From assembly GCF_030386795.1 (NCBI RefSeq), contig NZ_JANUQM010000001.1, positions 120,363 to 184,362 on the forward strand: a stretch of 64,000 nucleotides of DNA, in the 5' to 3' direction. The notes below the pieces were generated by a model that saw only the letters and a program-made list of their open reading frames with translations, was not told the DNA's origin and made no database searches. Below are positions 1-8,111 of the stretch, piece by piece. This DNA is from Streptomyces sp. S.PNR 29. Lineage in GTDB: Bacteria > Actinomycetota > Actinomycetes > Streptomycetales > Streptomycetaceae. Made by a program: the position numbers and the translations under genes. Within the stretch, counting starts at the first letter, position 1, and every line of letters begins with the position of its first letter.

Positions 1-518
1 AGACCGGCATCTCCTTCCGGGACGCCCACTGGCAGGACGACCTGCGGGAATGGCTGTCGCGGGGGGCCGACGGGAAGCCCGGGACGTTCGACGCCGACCT
101 CCACGGCGTACGGCACTGGAGCGCCGGGGACCTGGCGGCCGGGCCCTCCTCGGGGTCGTACCCGGTCAAGGGCATGCTGATCGTGCCCGCCTCGACGGCC
201 TGCGTGGCGGGGGTCGCGCTCGGCCTGTCGAAGGACCTGTTGCAGCGGGCGGCGAGCGTGACCCTGAAGGAGGGGCGCAAGCTGGTCGTGGCCGTGCGGG
301 AGACCCCGCTGAACGGCCAGACACTGCGGCATCTGGTGGCCCTCGACGACGCGGGCGCGACCGTGCTGCCCGCCTCCCCGGCCTTCTACGCGGGGGCGAC
401 GCACATCCAGGACCTGGTGGACTTCGTCGCCGGACGCGTACTCGACGCGGCGGGCGTGCCGCATCGGCTCTACCGCCGTTGGGAGGGTGAGCTCGGCGGC
501 GGATCCCGCACCACCTGA
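1..518 (+). CDS. ubiX: UbiX-like flavin prenyltransferase, 3' part only
   Basis: The reading frame is open from base 3 and ends at 518; the 5' part lies outside the window. UbiX enzymes join dimethylallyl phosphate to FMN to make the prenylated flavin used by UbiD decarboxylases. The visible 171 residues keep the family pattern: a PASTACVAG segment followed by GLSKDLLQRAASVTLKEG, then RETPLNGQTLRHL, then PASPAFY and a DLVDFVAGRVLD tail. The next genes include mqnE, and in Streptomyces ubiX/ubiD-type genes accompany the futalosine menaquinone pathway, so a role in late menaquinone decarboxylation is likely. That assignment is from the family and context; the start and the phosphate-binding N-terminus cannot be inspected. 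Confidence 0.85.
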   Translation, partial: TGISFRDAHWQDDLREWLSRGADGKPGTFDADLHGVRHWSAGDLAAGPSSGSYPVKGMLIVPASTACVAGVALGLSKDLLQRAASVTLKEGRKLVVAVRETPLNGQTLRHLVALDDAGATVLPASPAFYAGATHIQDLVDFVAGRVLDAAGVPHRLYRRWEGELGGGSRTT

Positions 519-578
519 GCACGACATCAGCACGTTTCAGGAACTCTTCAGAACTCTTCATCGGAAGGCTTCGATCGC

Positions 579-1034
579 ATGGACGCGGTGGACAGGCAGC
601 TCATCCAGGCCCTGAGGGAGAACGGTCGGGCCTCCTACGCGGAGCTGGGGCGCCTCGTCGGCCTGTCGGGGCCCAGCGTCACCGACCGCATCAACCGGCT
701 GGAGGCGGCCGGTGTCATCACCGGCTACCGCGCCACCGTGGACGCCGCCTCGCTCGGCCTCGGTGTCATCGCCCTGATCGGCATCTCGCTGTCCGACGCC
801 GCCGACCACGAGGACGTGGCCCGCCGGCTGAAGGACCTGCCCGAGATCGAGGACTGCTGGTTCATCGCCGGCGACGACTCGTTCATGCTCAAGGTGCGGG
901 CGACGGACGTGGACGGGCTGGAGAAGATCATCCGGCGGCTGTCCGGGACCAAGGGCGTCTCCAGGACCCGTACCACCATCGTGCTGTCCACGAAGTGGGA
1001 GAACCGGGTGGGGGAGTTGCCGGAACCGGCGTAG
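579..1034 (+). CDS. Lrp/AsnC family transcriptional regulator
   Basis: A 151-residue protein with the usual two Lrp parts. An N-terminal winged helix-turn-helix opens with MDAVDRQLIQALRENGR and continues with AELGRLVGLSGPSVTDRINRL. A C-terminal ligand-binding/oligomerisation (RAM) domain runs from about residue 60 and includes DCWFIAGDDSFMLKVRATD. Length matches the family. A GGAAGG ribosome site lies shortly upstream of the ATG. Lrp proteins bind DNA as octamers or similar and usually respond to amino acids; the ligand here cannot be read. It sits between the ubiX-like gene and mqnE, so it could influence menaquinone genes, but two hairpins separate it from mqnE and no operator was recognised. 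Confidence 0.9.
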   Translation: MDAVDRQLIQALRENGRASYAELGRLVGLSGPSVTDRINRLEAAGVITGYRATVDAASLGLGVIALIGISLSDAADHEDVARRLKDLPEIEDCWFIAGDDSFMLKVRATDVDGLEKIIRRLSGTKGVSRTRTTIVLSTKWENRVGELPEPA

Positions 1035-1043
1035 GCCCGTTCA

Positions 1044-1079
1044 GGGCCGTATGGGGGTACGGCCCGCCCGAAGGGCGGG
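1044..1079 (+). terminator. Two overlapping hairpins between lrp and mqnE
   Basis: Arms GGGCCGTA (1044-1051) and TACGGCCC (1058-1065) form a perfect 8-bp stem. Arms CCCGCCC (1063-1069) and GGGCGGG (1073-1079) form a perfect 7-bp stem with a 3-nt loop. They share CCC at 1063-1065, so the full stems cannot form together. No U-run follows, as is common in Streptomyces terminators. Most likely this is a rho-independent-like terminator after lrp; an attenuator-type switch ahead of mqnE is possible. Confidence 0.5.
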
Positions 1080-1118
1080 GGAGTACGGTTGGTCGAGCTG
1101 TCGTAGAAAGGTGAAGGC

Positions 1119-2282
1119 ATGGACGTCGGGCTCAAGCGCGAGCTGGAGGAGAAGGTCCGCTCCGGCGAGCGGCTGACCCGCGAGGACGGCATCGCGCTGT
1201 ACGAGTCGGACGACCTGGCGTGGCTCGGCGGGCTCGCGCACGAGGTGCGGACGCGGAAGAACGGCGACGTCGTGCACTTCAACGTCAACCGGCACCTCAA
1301 CATGACCAACGTGTGCACGGCCTCCTGCGCGTACTGCTCCTTCCAGCGCAAGCCCGGTGAGAAGGACGCGTACACCATGCGCATCGAGGAGGCCGTCAAG
1401 CTCGCCAAGGCGATGGAGTCGGAGAACCTCACCGAGCTGCACATCGTCAACGGGCTGCACCCGAACCTTCCCTGGCGGTACTACCCGCGGTCGCTGCGCG
1501 AGCTGAAGGCCGCCCTGCCGGACGTCTCCCTCAAGGCCTTCACCGCCACCGAGATCCACCACTTCGAGACCATCTCGGGGCTGTCCGCCTCCGAGATCCT
1601 CGACGAGCTGATCGACGCGGGGCTGGAGTCGCTCACCGGCGGCGGCGCGGAGATCTTCGACTGGGAGGTCCGGCAGCACATCGTCGACCACCGCACCCAC
1701 TGGGAGGACTGGTCGCGCATCCACCGGCTGGCGCACGAGAAGGGGCTCAAGACCCCGTGCACCATGCTGTACGGCCACATCGAGGAGCCCCGTCACCGCG
1801 TCGACCACGTGCTGCGGCTGCGCGAGCTGCAGGACGAGACCGGCGGCTTCCAGGTCTTCATCCCGCTGCGCTACCAGCACGACTTCGTGGACATGAAGGA
1901 CGGGAAGGTCCGGAACCGTCTTCAGGCGCGGACGCAGATGGCGACCGGCGCCGAGGCGCTGAAGACCTTCGCCGTCTCCCGGCTGCTGTTCGACAACGTC
2001 CCGCACGTCAAGGTCTTCTGGGTGATGCATGGTGTGCAGACCGCGCAGCTGGCCCTGCAGCACGGCGCCGACGACATGGACGGCTCGGTCGTCGAGTACA
2101 AGATCACGCACGACGCCGACAACTTCGGTACGCCGAACAAGCTCACCCGCGAGGACCTGCTGGAACTGATCCGCGACGCGGGCTTCCGGCCGGTGGAGCG
2201 CAACACGCGCTACGAGATCATCCGGGAGTACGACGGCCCGGACCCGGCGCGCCGCGAGTCCCCGCAGCCGATGCGGGTGTGA
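1119..2282 (+). CDS. mqnE: Aminofutalosine synthase MqnE (radical SAM)
   Basis: A 387-residue radical SAM enzyme. It adds the adenosyl radical to the enolpyruvyl product made by MqnA, giving aminofutalosine in the futalosine route to menaquinone. The iron-sulfur motif is plain: C66, C70 and C73 in VCTASCAYC (C-x3-C-x2-C), followed by SFQRK. Length and the segments ELHIVNGLHPNLPW and LTGGGAEIFDWEVR fit MqnE rather than its relative MqnC. A purine-rich AAAGGTGAAGG ribosome site precedes the ATG. The ubiX-like gene is upstream and mqnA lies about 18.6 kb downstream in this window, so the pathway is split across loci. The start is well supported. Confidence 0.95.
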   Translation: MDVGLKRELEEKVRSGERLTREDGIALYESDDLAWLGGLAHEVRTRKNGDVVHFNVNRHLNMTNVCTASCAYCSFQRKPGEKDAYTMRIEEAVKLAKAMESENLTELHIVNGLHPNLPWRYYPRSLRELKAALPDVSLKAFTATEIHHFETISGLSASEILDELIDAGLESLTGGGAEIFDWEVRQHIVDHRTHWEDWSRIHRLAHEKGLKTPCTMLYGHIEEPRHRVDHVLRLRELQDETGGFQVFIPLRYQHDFVDMKDGKVRNRLQARTQMATGAEALKTFAVSRLLFDNVPHVKVFWVMHGVQTAQLALQHGADDMDGSVVEYKITHDADNFGTPNKLTREDLLELIRDAGFRPVERNTRYEIIREYDGPDPARRESPQPMRV

Positions 2283-2286
2283 GCCG

Positions 2287-2308
2287 GCCGGACGGGTACC
2301 CGTCCGGC
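2287..2308. promoter_or_regulatory. 22-bp perfect palindrome abutting the udgX start
   Basis: The 22 bases form a perfect inverted repeat: the left arm GCCGGACGGGT (2287-2297) is mirrored exactly by ACCCGTCCGGC (2298-2308). It begins four bases after the mqnE stop and ends on the base before the udgX ATG, so udgX has no room for a normal Shine-Dalgarno site. It may terminate mqnE transcripts or act as an operator or translational switch. Confidence 0.5.
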
Positions 2309-2965
2309 ATGGCCACGAAGGCAACCAAGGCGCCCGAGGACGCCTACACCGCCGCACCCTTCGTCCCCGAGCACGCGGACCTGGCGGCCCTGCGGGAGGC
2401 CGCCGGAGAGTGCCGGGGCTGCCCGCTGCACCGGGACGCCACACAGACCGTGTTCGGGGCCGGGAACACCCACGCCCGGGTGATGCTCGTCGGCGAGCAG
2501 CCCGGGGACCAGGAGGACCGGCAGGGCAGGCCGTTCGTCGGGCCGGCCGGGAAGCTGCTGGACCGGGCGCTGGCGGAGGCCGGTATCGATCCCGGTGAGG
2601 CGTATGTCACCAATGCCGTCAAGCACTTCAAGTTCACCCGGGCCGAGCCCCGCAAGCGCCGCATCCACAAGGCGCCGACCCTGCGGGAGATGACCGCGTG
2701 CGGGCCGTGGCTGGCGGCCGAGCTGGCGCTGGTCGAGCCCGAGCTGATCGTGGTGCTGGGTGCCACGGCAGGAAAGGCGCTGTTCGGGTCGTCGTTCCGG
2801 GTCACGCAGGTGCGCGGGACCGTGCTGGAGGAGGAGATCCACGGGCGTCCGGAGCGGATCGTGCCGACGGTCCACCCCTCGGCGGTGCTGCGGGCGGAGG
2901 ACCGGGAGGCGGCGTACCAGGGGCTGCTGTCGGATCTGAAGGTGGCGGCGCGGGCCTTGTCGTAA
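2309..2965 (+). CDS. udgX: UdgX-type uracil-DNA glycosylase
   Basis: A 218-residue member of the Fe-S uracil-DNA glycosylase group. The active-site motif GEQPGDQEDRQGRPFVGPAG matches the X subgroup (GEQPGDQ, not GEAPG). The loop with KRRIH near residue 120 carries the His that, in Mycobacterium smegmatis UdgX, bonds covalently to the abasic site after uracil removal. Cluster ligands C35 and C38 (ECRGC) and a later Cys (MTACGPW) are present, and the NAVKH His occupies the place of another Cys in family 4. The VHPSAVLR motif closes the active site. Predicted role: cytoplasmic uracil removal with suicide crosslinking. The ATG directly follows a palindrome, so initiation is unusual. Confidence 0.9.
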   Translation: MATKATKAPEDAYTAAPFVPEHADLAALREAAGECRGCPLHRDATQTVFGAGNTHARVMLVGEQPGDQEDRQGRPFVGPAGKLLDRALAEAGIDPGEAYVTNAVKHFKFTRAEPRKRRIHKAPTLREMTACGPWLAAELALVEPELIVVLGATAGKALFGSSFRVTQVRGTVLEEEIHGRPERIVPTVHPSAVLRAEDREAAYQGLLSDLKVAARALS

Positions 2966-2981
2966 TGGATACGATGCTCGC

Positions 2982-3506
2982 ATGCCCCTTACCTTCACGC
3001 TCGGCCCCGCCATGACCCCTGCCCTCCGCGACGGCATCCTCGACCTGTGGGCCGATGTGTCCAACGCGGGCGGGGCCGTCGGCTTCGTGCCGCCGGTGAC
3101 GCGCGAGGCGATCCGGCCGGAGCTGGTGAAGCACTTCACGGCGATGGCGGAGGGCCGCCACCGGCTGGTGGTCGGGCACGACGAGGCGGGGCAGGTGGCC
3201 GCGACCGCGTTCCTCGGCTTCAACACGCACCGGCTGATGACGCACTGGCTGTGGCTGTACACGGTGATGGTGCACCCCCGCCACCAGGGCAAGGGCCACG
3301 GCCGTGACCTGATGGCCGCCGTCGAGGCCGCGGCCCGCACCTTCGACGGCATCGACGCGATACGCCTCGCCTGCCGGGGCGGTCTCGGCCTGGAGCGGTT
3401 CTACGCCTCCTGCGGCTACAAGGAGGTCGGCCGGGTGCCCGGTGCGATCCGGGTGGCGCCGGGCGACGACCGCGACGACATCACGATGCTGCTGCCGCTG
3501 ACCTGA
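2982..3506 (+). CDS. GNAT family N-acetyltransferase
   Basis: A 174-residue Gcn5-related acetyltransferase. The acetyl-CoA pyrophosphate-binding motif A is visible as VMVHPRHQGKGHGRDLM (HQGKGHG fits Q/R-x-x-G-x-G/A), preceded by the WLYTV strand. The segment ERFYASCGYKEVGRVPGAIR is the usual C-terminal GNAT motif. The substrate is not predictable. A possible -10 (TACGAT, 2970-2975) lies about 7 bases before the ATG, so the message may be leaderless. The gap to udgX is only 16 bases, so co-transcription is also possible. Confidence 0.85.
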   Translation: MPLTFTLGPAMTPALRDGILDLWADVSNAGGAVGFVPPVTREAIRPELVKHFTAMAEGRHRLVVGHDEAGQVAATAFLGFNTHRLMTHWLWLYTVMVHPRHQGKGHGRDLMAAVEAAARTFDGIDAIRLACRGGLGLERFYASCGYKEVGRVPGAIRVAPGDDRDDITMLLPLT

Positions 3507-3591
3507 GCCCGTACCCCCCTCCAAGACCGGGAGCCCGGCGTGCTTCACTGGACGGTGCCTGTTTGTGCCGGAAACGGAAGAGTGGATTGAG

Positions 3592-3891
3592 ATGCTCCGC
3601 TACACGCTGATGCGCCTCGGGATCTTCGTGGGCTGCCTCGTGGTCGTCTGGGGCCTCGTCTACGCCGGAGTCTTCCCGCGCGGCCTCGGCTCCTCGAACG
3701 GCATGTGGATCATCCTGCTCTCCCTGGTGATCTCGGCCCCGATCAGCTTCGTGGCACTGCGCAAGGAGCGGGACCGGGCCTCGGTGCAGATCGTGAACCG
3801 GGTGGACCGCATGAAGGCCAACCTGGAGGCCAACCGCAGCCAGGAGGACACGGCCGACGATGCCTCCCGCGCGCAGCAGCAGGCCTCGTAG
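3592..3891 (+). CDS. DUF4229-like small membrane protein
   Basis: A 99-residue protein with two transmembrane helices: LGIFVGCLVVVWGLVYAGVF near the N-terminus and MWIILLSLVISAPISFVAL after a short loop. A charged tail rich in Arg/Asp/Gln follows (RKERDRASVQIVNRVDRMK). The pattern matches actinobacterial DUF4229 proteins, whose function is unknown. The ATG at 3592 was chosen over the in-frame upstream start at 3565 because GGAAGAG lies at ribosome-site distance and the helix then begins near residue 8. It is followed after 39 bases by a TetR gene. Confidence 0.7.
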   Translation: MLRYTLMRLGIFVGCLVVVWGLVYAGVFPRGLGSSNGMWIILLSLVISAPISFVALRKERDRASVQIVNRVDRMKANLEANRSQEDTADDASRAQQQAS

Positions 3892-3930
3892 GGGAGTTGC
3901 GAACAGCTGTGCCCAACTAGGCTCTGCCCC

Positions 3931-4593
3931 ATGGGTGCAGTGAAGAGCAAGCGGATGCCGCGTGCCGTCCGTGAGCAGCAGATGCTGGACGCCGCTGTAC
4001 GGACCTTCGGCCAGCGCGGGTACATGGCCGCGTCGATGGATGAGATCGCCGAACTCGCGGGCGTGTCCAAGCCGCTGGTGTACCTGTACCTGAACTCGAA
4101 GGAAGACCTCTTCACCGCCTGCATCCGCCGTGAGGCGGCGGCGCTCACCGAGGCCGTCCGCGCGGGTGTCATGCCCGGTCTGCCCGCCGACCGGCAGCTG
4201 TGGGAAGGACTGCGGGCCTTCTTCACGCACACCTCGCGGAACCCGGACGGCTGGGCCGTACTGCACCTCCAGGCCCGCACCCACGGCGAGCCCTTCGCCG
4301 CCGAGGTCGCCTCGATGCGCGAGGAGATCGTGGCGTTCGTCACGCAGCTGATCGCGGCCGCCGCCCGGGAGGCCCATCGTGACCCCGACCTGCCCGAGCG
4401 GGAGGTCTCCGGGCTCGCCGAGGCCCTGGTCGGAGCCGCCGAGTCGCTCGCCGACTGGGCCAACGCCACGCCCGGGGTCACGGCGAGGCAGGCGGCGGCC
4501 ACGCTGATGAACTTCGCCTGGGCGGGCCTGGGCAACCTCATGGCGGACCGTCCCTGGTCGCCCCCCGACGAGGCGGTCGCTCAGGCCGGGTAG
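3931..4593 (+). CDS. TetR family regulator, likely controls the adjacent fatty-acid genes
   Basis: A 220-residue TetR protein. The helix-turn-helix region is typical: MLDAAVRTFGQRGYMAASMDEIAELAGVS with the recognition helix and KPLVYLYLNSKEDLF. The C-terminal ligand domain is helical and unspecific. Its 3' end overlaps by 13 bases the convergent MaoC gene of the fatty-acid cluster, and the fabG-thiolase divergent region has two inverted repeats of TetR-operator size (6769-6798). Regulation of that cluster is inferred. The upstream TAGGCT (about 3919-3924) lies so close to the ATG that a leaderless message is possible. Confidence 0.85.
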   Translation: MGAVKSKRMPRAVREQQMLDAAVRTFGQRGYMAASMDEIAELAGVSKPLVYLYLNSKEDLFTACIRREAAALTEAVRAGVMPGLPADRQLWEGLRAFFTHTSRNPDGWAVLHLQARTHGEPFAAEVASMREEIVAFVTQLIAAAAREAHRDPDLPEREVSGLAEALVGAAESLADWANATPGVTARQAAATLMNFAWAGLGNLMADRPWSPPDEAVAQAG

Positions 4594-5423
4594 ACGACCC
4601 CGGAGAGGTGCACCCGGCCCCCCTCACCGCGCAGCTCGAAGCGCTCACCCTCCGCCGCGTACGTCACCGTCCCCGGCAGCAGCACCGGCGCCCGGAACCC
4701 CGCCCGCACCGCGACCACGTCCGGTATGCCGTATGCGGCCAGACACCGGGCCACCGTCCACATGCCGTGCGCGATGGCCCGGGGGAATCCGAACAGCCGG
4801 GCGGTGAGCGGGTGGAGGTGGATGGGGTTGCGGTCGCCGGACACGGCCCCGTACCGCCGCCCGACGTCCTCGCCGAGCCGCCACTCGGCGACGCCGGGCA
4901 GCGGCTTGCGGTCCTCCTGTACCTCCCGGTCTTCCGCCGTACGGCCGTCGGTGCGGTGCCGCGCCAGATACGTGCTCCGCGACTCCCACACCACCTCCCC
5001 TCCCGCCCGTATCTCCGTGACCACGCGGGCCTCCGTCCCGCGCCGGTGCGGGGTCAGCCCCTCCACGTGCACGGCGAGTGCGTACTCCCCGGTGGCCGTC
5101 ATCGCCGTGTGCCGGGTGATCTCGATGGACGTGTGGACGAGGCCGAGCAGCGGCAGCGGGAAGTCCCGGTCGCTCATCAGGCGCATGGCCAGCGGGAAGC
5201 CGAGCACGTGCGGATACGTCACCGGCAGCGCGTCCTCGCCGGTCGGGAACCCGCACACCCGCTCGTACGCCGCCAGCCGCGCGAGGTCGACGCGCAGGCC
5301 GGGCAGGGTGAGCCGGGTGCGGGGGAAGGGCGCGTCCGGGCGGGGACGCTTGAACGGGGACAGCAGGGCGCCGCGCGCGAGCAGGGGTGCGAGGGCGGGG
5401 GAGCCGGTGAGGACGACGTCCAC
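4581..5423 (-). CDS. MaoC/hotdog 3-hydroxyacyl dehydratase, HtdX-like
   Basis: A 280-residue double-hotdog protein. The C-terminal half has the hydratase-2 signature: AVSGDRNPIHLHPLTARLFG followed by FPRAIAHGMW, with the catalytic Asp and His in SGDRNPIH. The N-terminal half carries the degenerate substrate-binding hotdog (PVTYPHVLGFPLAMRLMSD). It should dehydrate 3-hydroxyacyl-CoA or acyl-ACP. It starts with GTG directly after the fabG-like stop codon (TGAGTG) and is therefore co-translated with it. The order htdX-fabG next to a divergent thiolase parallels Rv0241c-Rv0243 of M. tuberculosis, which supports the assignment. Confidence 0.85.
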   Translation of the reverse strand: MDVVLTGSPALAPLLARGALLSPFKRPRPDAPFPRTRLTLPGLRVDLARLAAYERVCGFPTGEDALPVTYPHVLGFPLAMRLMSDRDFPLPLLGLVHTSIEITRHTAMTATGEYALAVHVEGLTPHRRGTEARVVTEIRAGGEVVWESRSTYLARHRTDGRTAEDREVQEDRKPLPGVAEWRLGEDVGRRYGAVSGDRNPIHLHPLTARLFGFPRAIAHGMWTVARCLAAYGIPDVVAVRAGFRAPVLLPGTVTYAAEGERFELRGEGGRVHLSGVVYPA

Positions 5424-6719
5424 TCAGGCCCCCAGCAGGCTCTGGCCGCAGACCCGGACGACCTGGCCGTTGACCGCGCCCGACGCGGGATGCGCGAGCC
5501 AGGCCGTCGTCTCGGCGACGTCGACGGGCAGCCCGCCCTGGGCGAGGGAGTTCATCCGGCGGCCCGCCTCCCGGATGAACAGGGGGATGGCGGCGGTCAT
5601 CTGCGTCTCGATGAAGCCCGGCGCGACCGCGTTCACCGTCACCCCGTGCTCGGCGAGCGCGCGCGGCGCGAGGGAGCGGACCAGGCCGACGATGCCCGCC
5701 TTGGCGGCGCCGTAGTTGGTCTGACCCGCGTTGCCGGCGAGCCCGGCGATCGAGGCGGTCGCCACGATCCGGCCGCCCCGCTTCAGCGTCCCGGATGCGA
5801 GCAGCGCGTCCGTCGTGCGCAGCACGCTCGCCAGGTTGACGTCGAGGACCGGACTCCAGCGGTCGGCGGGCATGTTGACCAGCCGGCGGTCCCGTGTGAT
5901 GCCCGCGTTGTGGATCAGGACGTCCAGTCCGTCGGGCAGCGCGGCCGCGATCCGTGTCCCCGCGTCGGCGGCGGTGATGTCGAGCGCGAGGGCGGTGCCG
6001 CCGAGCCGCTCGGCGACCCTCCGGGCCTGCTGTTCGGCCTGCGGTACGTCGAGGACGACGATCCGGGCGCCGTCCCTGGCCAGCGTCTCGGCGACCGCCT
6101 CGCCGATGCCGCGTGCGGCGCCGGTGACCAGGGCGGTGCGCCCGGCGAGGGGGCGTTCCCGGTCGGCGGGGGCCTCGGTCTCGCGGGCGTCCACGTGGAT
6201 CACCTGCCCGCTGACGTAGGCCGACTTGGGCGAGAGCAGGAAGCGGAGGGTGGACTCGGCGGCGGACGCGTCCGTGAGCCGGACGAGGTTCACGGTCCTG
6301 CCCCGGCCGATCTCCTTGCCGAGGGAGCGCGTGAAGCCCTCCAGGGCCTGCTGGGCGGCGGCCTGGTGGTGGTCGGCGGGGTCCAGCGGGGCGCCGAGCA
6401 CGACCACGCGGCCGCTCTGCGCCACCGACCGCACGACCGGGTGCAGGGCCGCGTGCACCTCGGCCAGCCCCTCGACGTCCCGCACCCCGGTGGCGTCCAG
6501 GACGACGGCGGCGGGCTTCACGGAGGTGCCGGTCAGGGTGAGTCCCGTGGCCGCGAGGTCCAGGTCGGACTTGCCCGCGGTGAGGTGGAGAACCTCCCCC
6601 GCCAGGGTCGGCCGCTGCGGTGACCAGCGCCTGAGCGCCGCCGGTTGCGGCAGCCCGAGCCGCCTGGTCAGGAAGCGGCCGGGCGCGGTGCCGGTGAAGC
6701 TCAGATAGCGGTCGGCCAT
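5424..6719 (-). CDS. Two-domain 3-oxoacyl reductase, FabG4-like
   Basis: A 431-residue protein, much longer than ordinary FabG (about 250), with an N-terminal degenerate Rossmann-like part and a C-terminal SDR domain. The SDR motifs are clear: LVTGAARGIGEAV near residue 194, the NAG motif in DVLIHNAGITRD, the catalytic Ser in VATASIAGLAG, and YGAAK (Tyr about 336, Lys about 340). This length and neighbourhood match mycobacterial FabG4, which reduces 3-oxoacyl-CoA. It is the first gene of a two-gene minus-strand operon with the MaoC gene and is divergent from the thiolase. Two inverted repeats lie in the shared promoter region. Confidence 0.88.
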   Translation of the reverse strand: MADRYLSFTGTAPGRFLTRRLGLPQPAALRRWSPQRPTLAGEVLHLTAGKSDLDLAATGLTLTGTSVKPAAVVLDATGVRDVEGLAEVHAALHPVVRSVAQSGRVVVLGAPLDPADHHQAAAQQALEGFTRSLGKEIGRGRTVNLVRLTDASAAESTLRFLLSPKSAYVSGQVIHVDARETEAPADRERPLAGRTALVTGAARGIGEAVAETLARDGARIVVLDVPQAEQQARRVAERLGGTALALDITAADAGTRIAAALPDGLDVLIHNAGITRDRRLVNMPADRWSPVLDVNLASVLRTTDALLASGTLKRGGRIVATASIAGLAGNAGQTNYGAAKAGIVGLVRSLAPRALAEHGVTVNAVAPGFIETQMTAAIPLFIREAGRRMNSLAQGGLPVDVAETTAWLAHPASGAVNGQVVRVCGQSLLGA

Positions 6720-6768
6720 GTGCGACTCCCAGCTGCGTCGACTTCTTGCCCTCGTCCTTACCCGCCTT

Positions 6769-6798
6769 CTTACTCTGGAGTAAGGTTACCGGAGGTAA
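6769..6798. promoter_or_regulatory. Twin inverted repeats in the fabG-thiolase divergent promoter
   Basis: CTTACTC (6769-6775) and GAGTAAG (6778-6784) are perfect 7-bp arms around TG. Two bases on, TTACC (6786-6790) and GGTAA (6794-6798) are a second, shorter dyad. Both lie between divergent acyl-metabolism genes, and the size fits TetR operators. The TetR protein encoded at 3931-4593 is the obvious candidate; that link is inference. Confidence 0.6.
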
Positions 6799-6827
6799 GC
6801 CTACGTCACGGTGAGGAGCAGGTCGAG

Positions 6828-8111
6828 ATGAGCCCCTTCAAGCCATCGGTGCGGCGGGTCGCGGTCATCGCCGGTTCCCGCATCCCGTTCGCCCGCTCCG
6901 ACGGCCCCTACGCCACCGCCTCCAACCAGGAGATGCTCACCGCCGCCCTCGACGGCCTCGTCGAACGGCACGGCCTGACGGAACCCGGCGCGGTGGGGGA
7001 GTTCGTGGCCGGGGCCGTGCTCAAGCACAGCCGGGACTTCAACCTCGCCCGCGAAACGGTCCTCGGCTCGAAGCTGGACCCGCGCACGCCCGCGTACGAC
7101 ATCCAGCAGGCCTGCGGGACCGGCCTCCAGGCCGTCATCGCCGCCGCCAACAAGATCGCTCTCGGGCAGACCGAGTCGGCGATCGCGGGCGGCGCCGACA
7201 CGGCGAGCGACGCACCGCTCGGCGTGAACGACGAGCTGCGCCGGATCCTGCTGCGGGCGCGGCGGGCGAAGTCCCTCGGCGGCCGCCTCAAGGCCCTCGC
7301 GAAGGTCCGCCCCGCCCACCTGGTCCCCGACATCCCGCGCAACGCCGAGCCGCGCACGGGCCTGTCCATGGGTGAGCACGCCGCCGTCACCGCACGCGCC
7401 TGGGGTGTCGGGCGCGAGGCCCAGGACGAACTGGCGGCGACCAGTCACCAGCGGCTGGCGGCCGCGTACGAACGCGGCTTCTTCCAGGACCTGGTGGTCC
7501 CCTTCCGCGGCCTGGCCCGCGACCAGAACCTGCGCCCCGGCTCGACGGTGGAGAAACTGGCCTCCCTCAAGCCCGTCTTCGGCCTCGGCCACCCCGATGC
7601 GACCATGACGGCGGGCAACTCGACGCCGCTGACGGACGGGGCGGCGACCGTACTGCTGGCATCGGAGGAGTGGGCCGAGGCCCGCGGGCTGGAACCGCTG
7701 GCGTACCTCACGGCGTACGAGACGGCGGCCGTCGACTTCGTCCACGGCGATGTGGCGGACGGCGAGGACGGGCTGCTGATGGCGCCGGCGTACGCGGTCC
7801 CGCGCATGCTGGAGCGGGCCGGGCTGGGCCTCGCGGACTTCGACCTGCTGGAGATCCACGAGGCGTTCGCGTCCCAGGTGCTGGCCACGCTCGCGGCGTG
7901 GGAGAAGCGGGGCCTCGCCCCCGTGGACCGCGCCCGCCTGAACGTGGCCGGTTCGTCCCTGGCCACCGGGCACCCCTTCGCGGCGACCGGCGCCCGGATC
8001 GTGGCGACCCTGGCCAAACTGCTCGCCGAACGCGAGGGGCCGGGGCGCGGACTGATCTCCGTCTGCGCGGCGGGAGGCCAGGGCGTCACGGCGATCCTGG
8101 AGCGAACCTGA
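6828..8111 (+). CDS. Thiolase / acetyl-CoA acyltransferase, FadA2-like
   Basis: A 427-residue thiolase for 3-ketoacyl-CoA cleavage or condensation. The nucleophilic Cys is C96 in DIQQACGTGLQAVIAA. The NEAF-like segment is LEIHEAFASQVLA. The GHP motif is SLATGHPFAATGAR, and the second acid/base Cys is in SVCAAGGQG near the C-terminus. The ATG at 6828 was chosen because GTGAGGAG lies at good spacing; the longer in-frame extension would cross the operator. Transcription is divergent from the fabG-like operon. Loss of a contiguous acyl-CoA dehydrogenase, which follows in mycobacteria, is the main contextual difference. Confidence 0.9.
   Translation: MSPFKPSVRRVAVIAGSRIPFARSDGPYATASNQEMLTAALDGLVERHGLTEPGAVGEFVAGAVLKHSRDFNLARETVLGSKLDPRTPAYDIQQACGTGLQAVIAAANKIALGQTESAIAGGADTASDAPLGVNDELRRILLRARRAKSLGGRLKALAKVRPAHLVPDIPRNAEPRTGLSMGEHAAVTARAWGVGREAQDELAATSHQRLAAAYERGFFQDLVVPFRGLARDQNLRPGSTVEKLASLKPVFGLGHPDATMTAGNSTPLTDGAATVLLASEEWAEARGLEPLAYLTAYETAAVDFVHGDVADGEDGLLMAPAYAVPRMLERAGLGLADFDLLEIHEAFASQVLATLAAWEKRGLAPVDRARLNVAGSSLATGHPFAATGARIVATLAKLLAEREGPGRGLISVCAAGGQGVTAILERT

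Noticed and set aside
4608..6623. 671-codon plus-strand frame over the MaoC and fabG-like genes
   Set aside because: Antisense shadow; catalytic motifs are on the minus strand.
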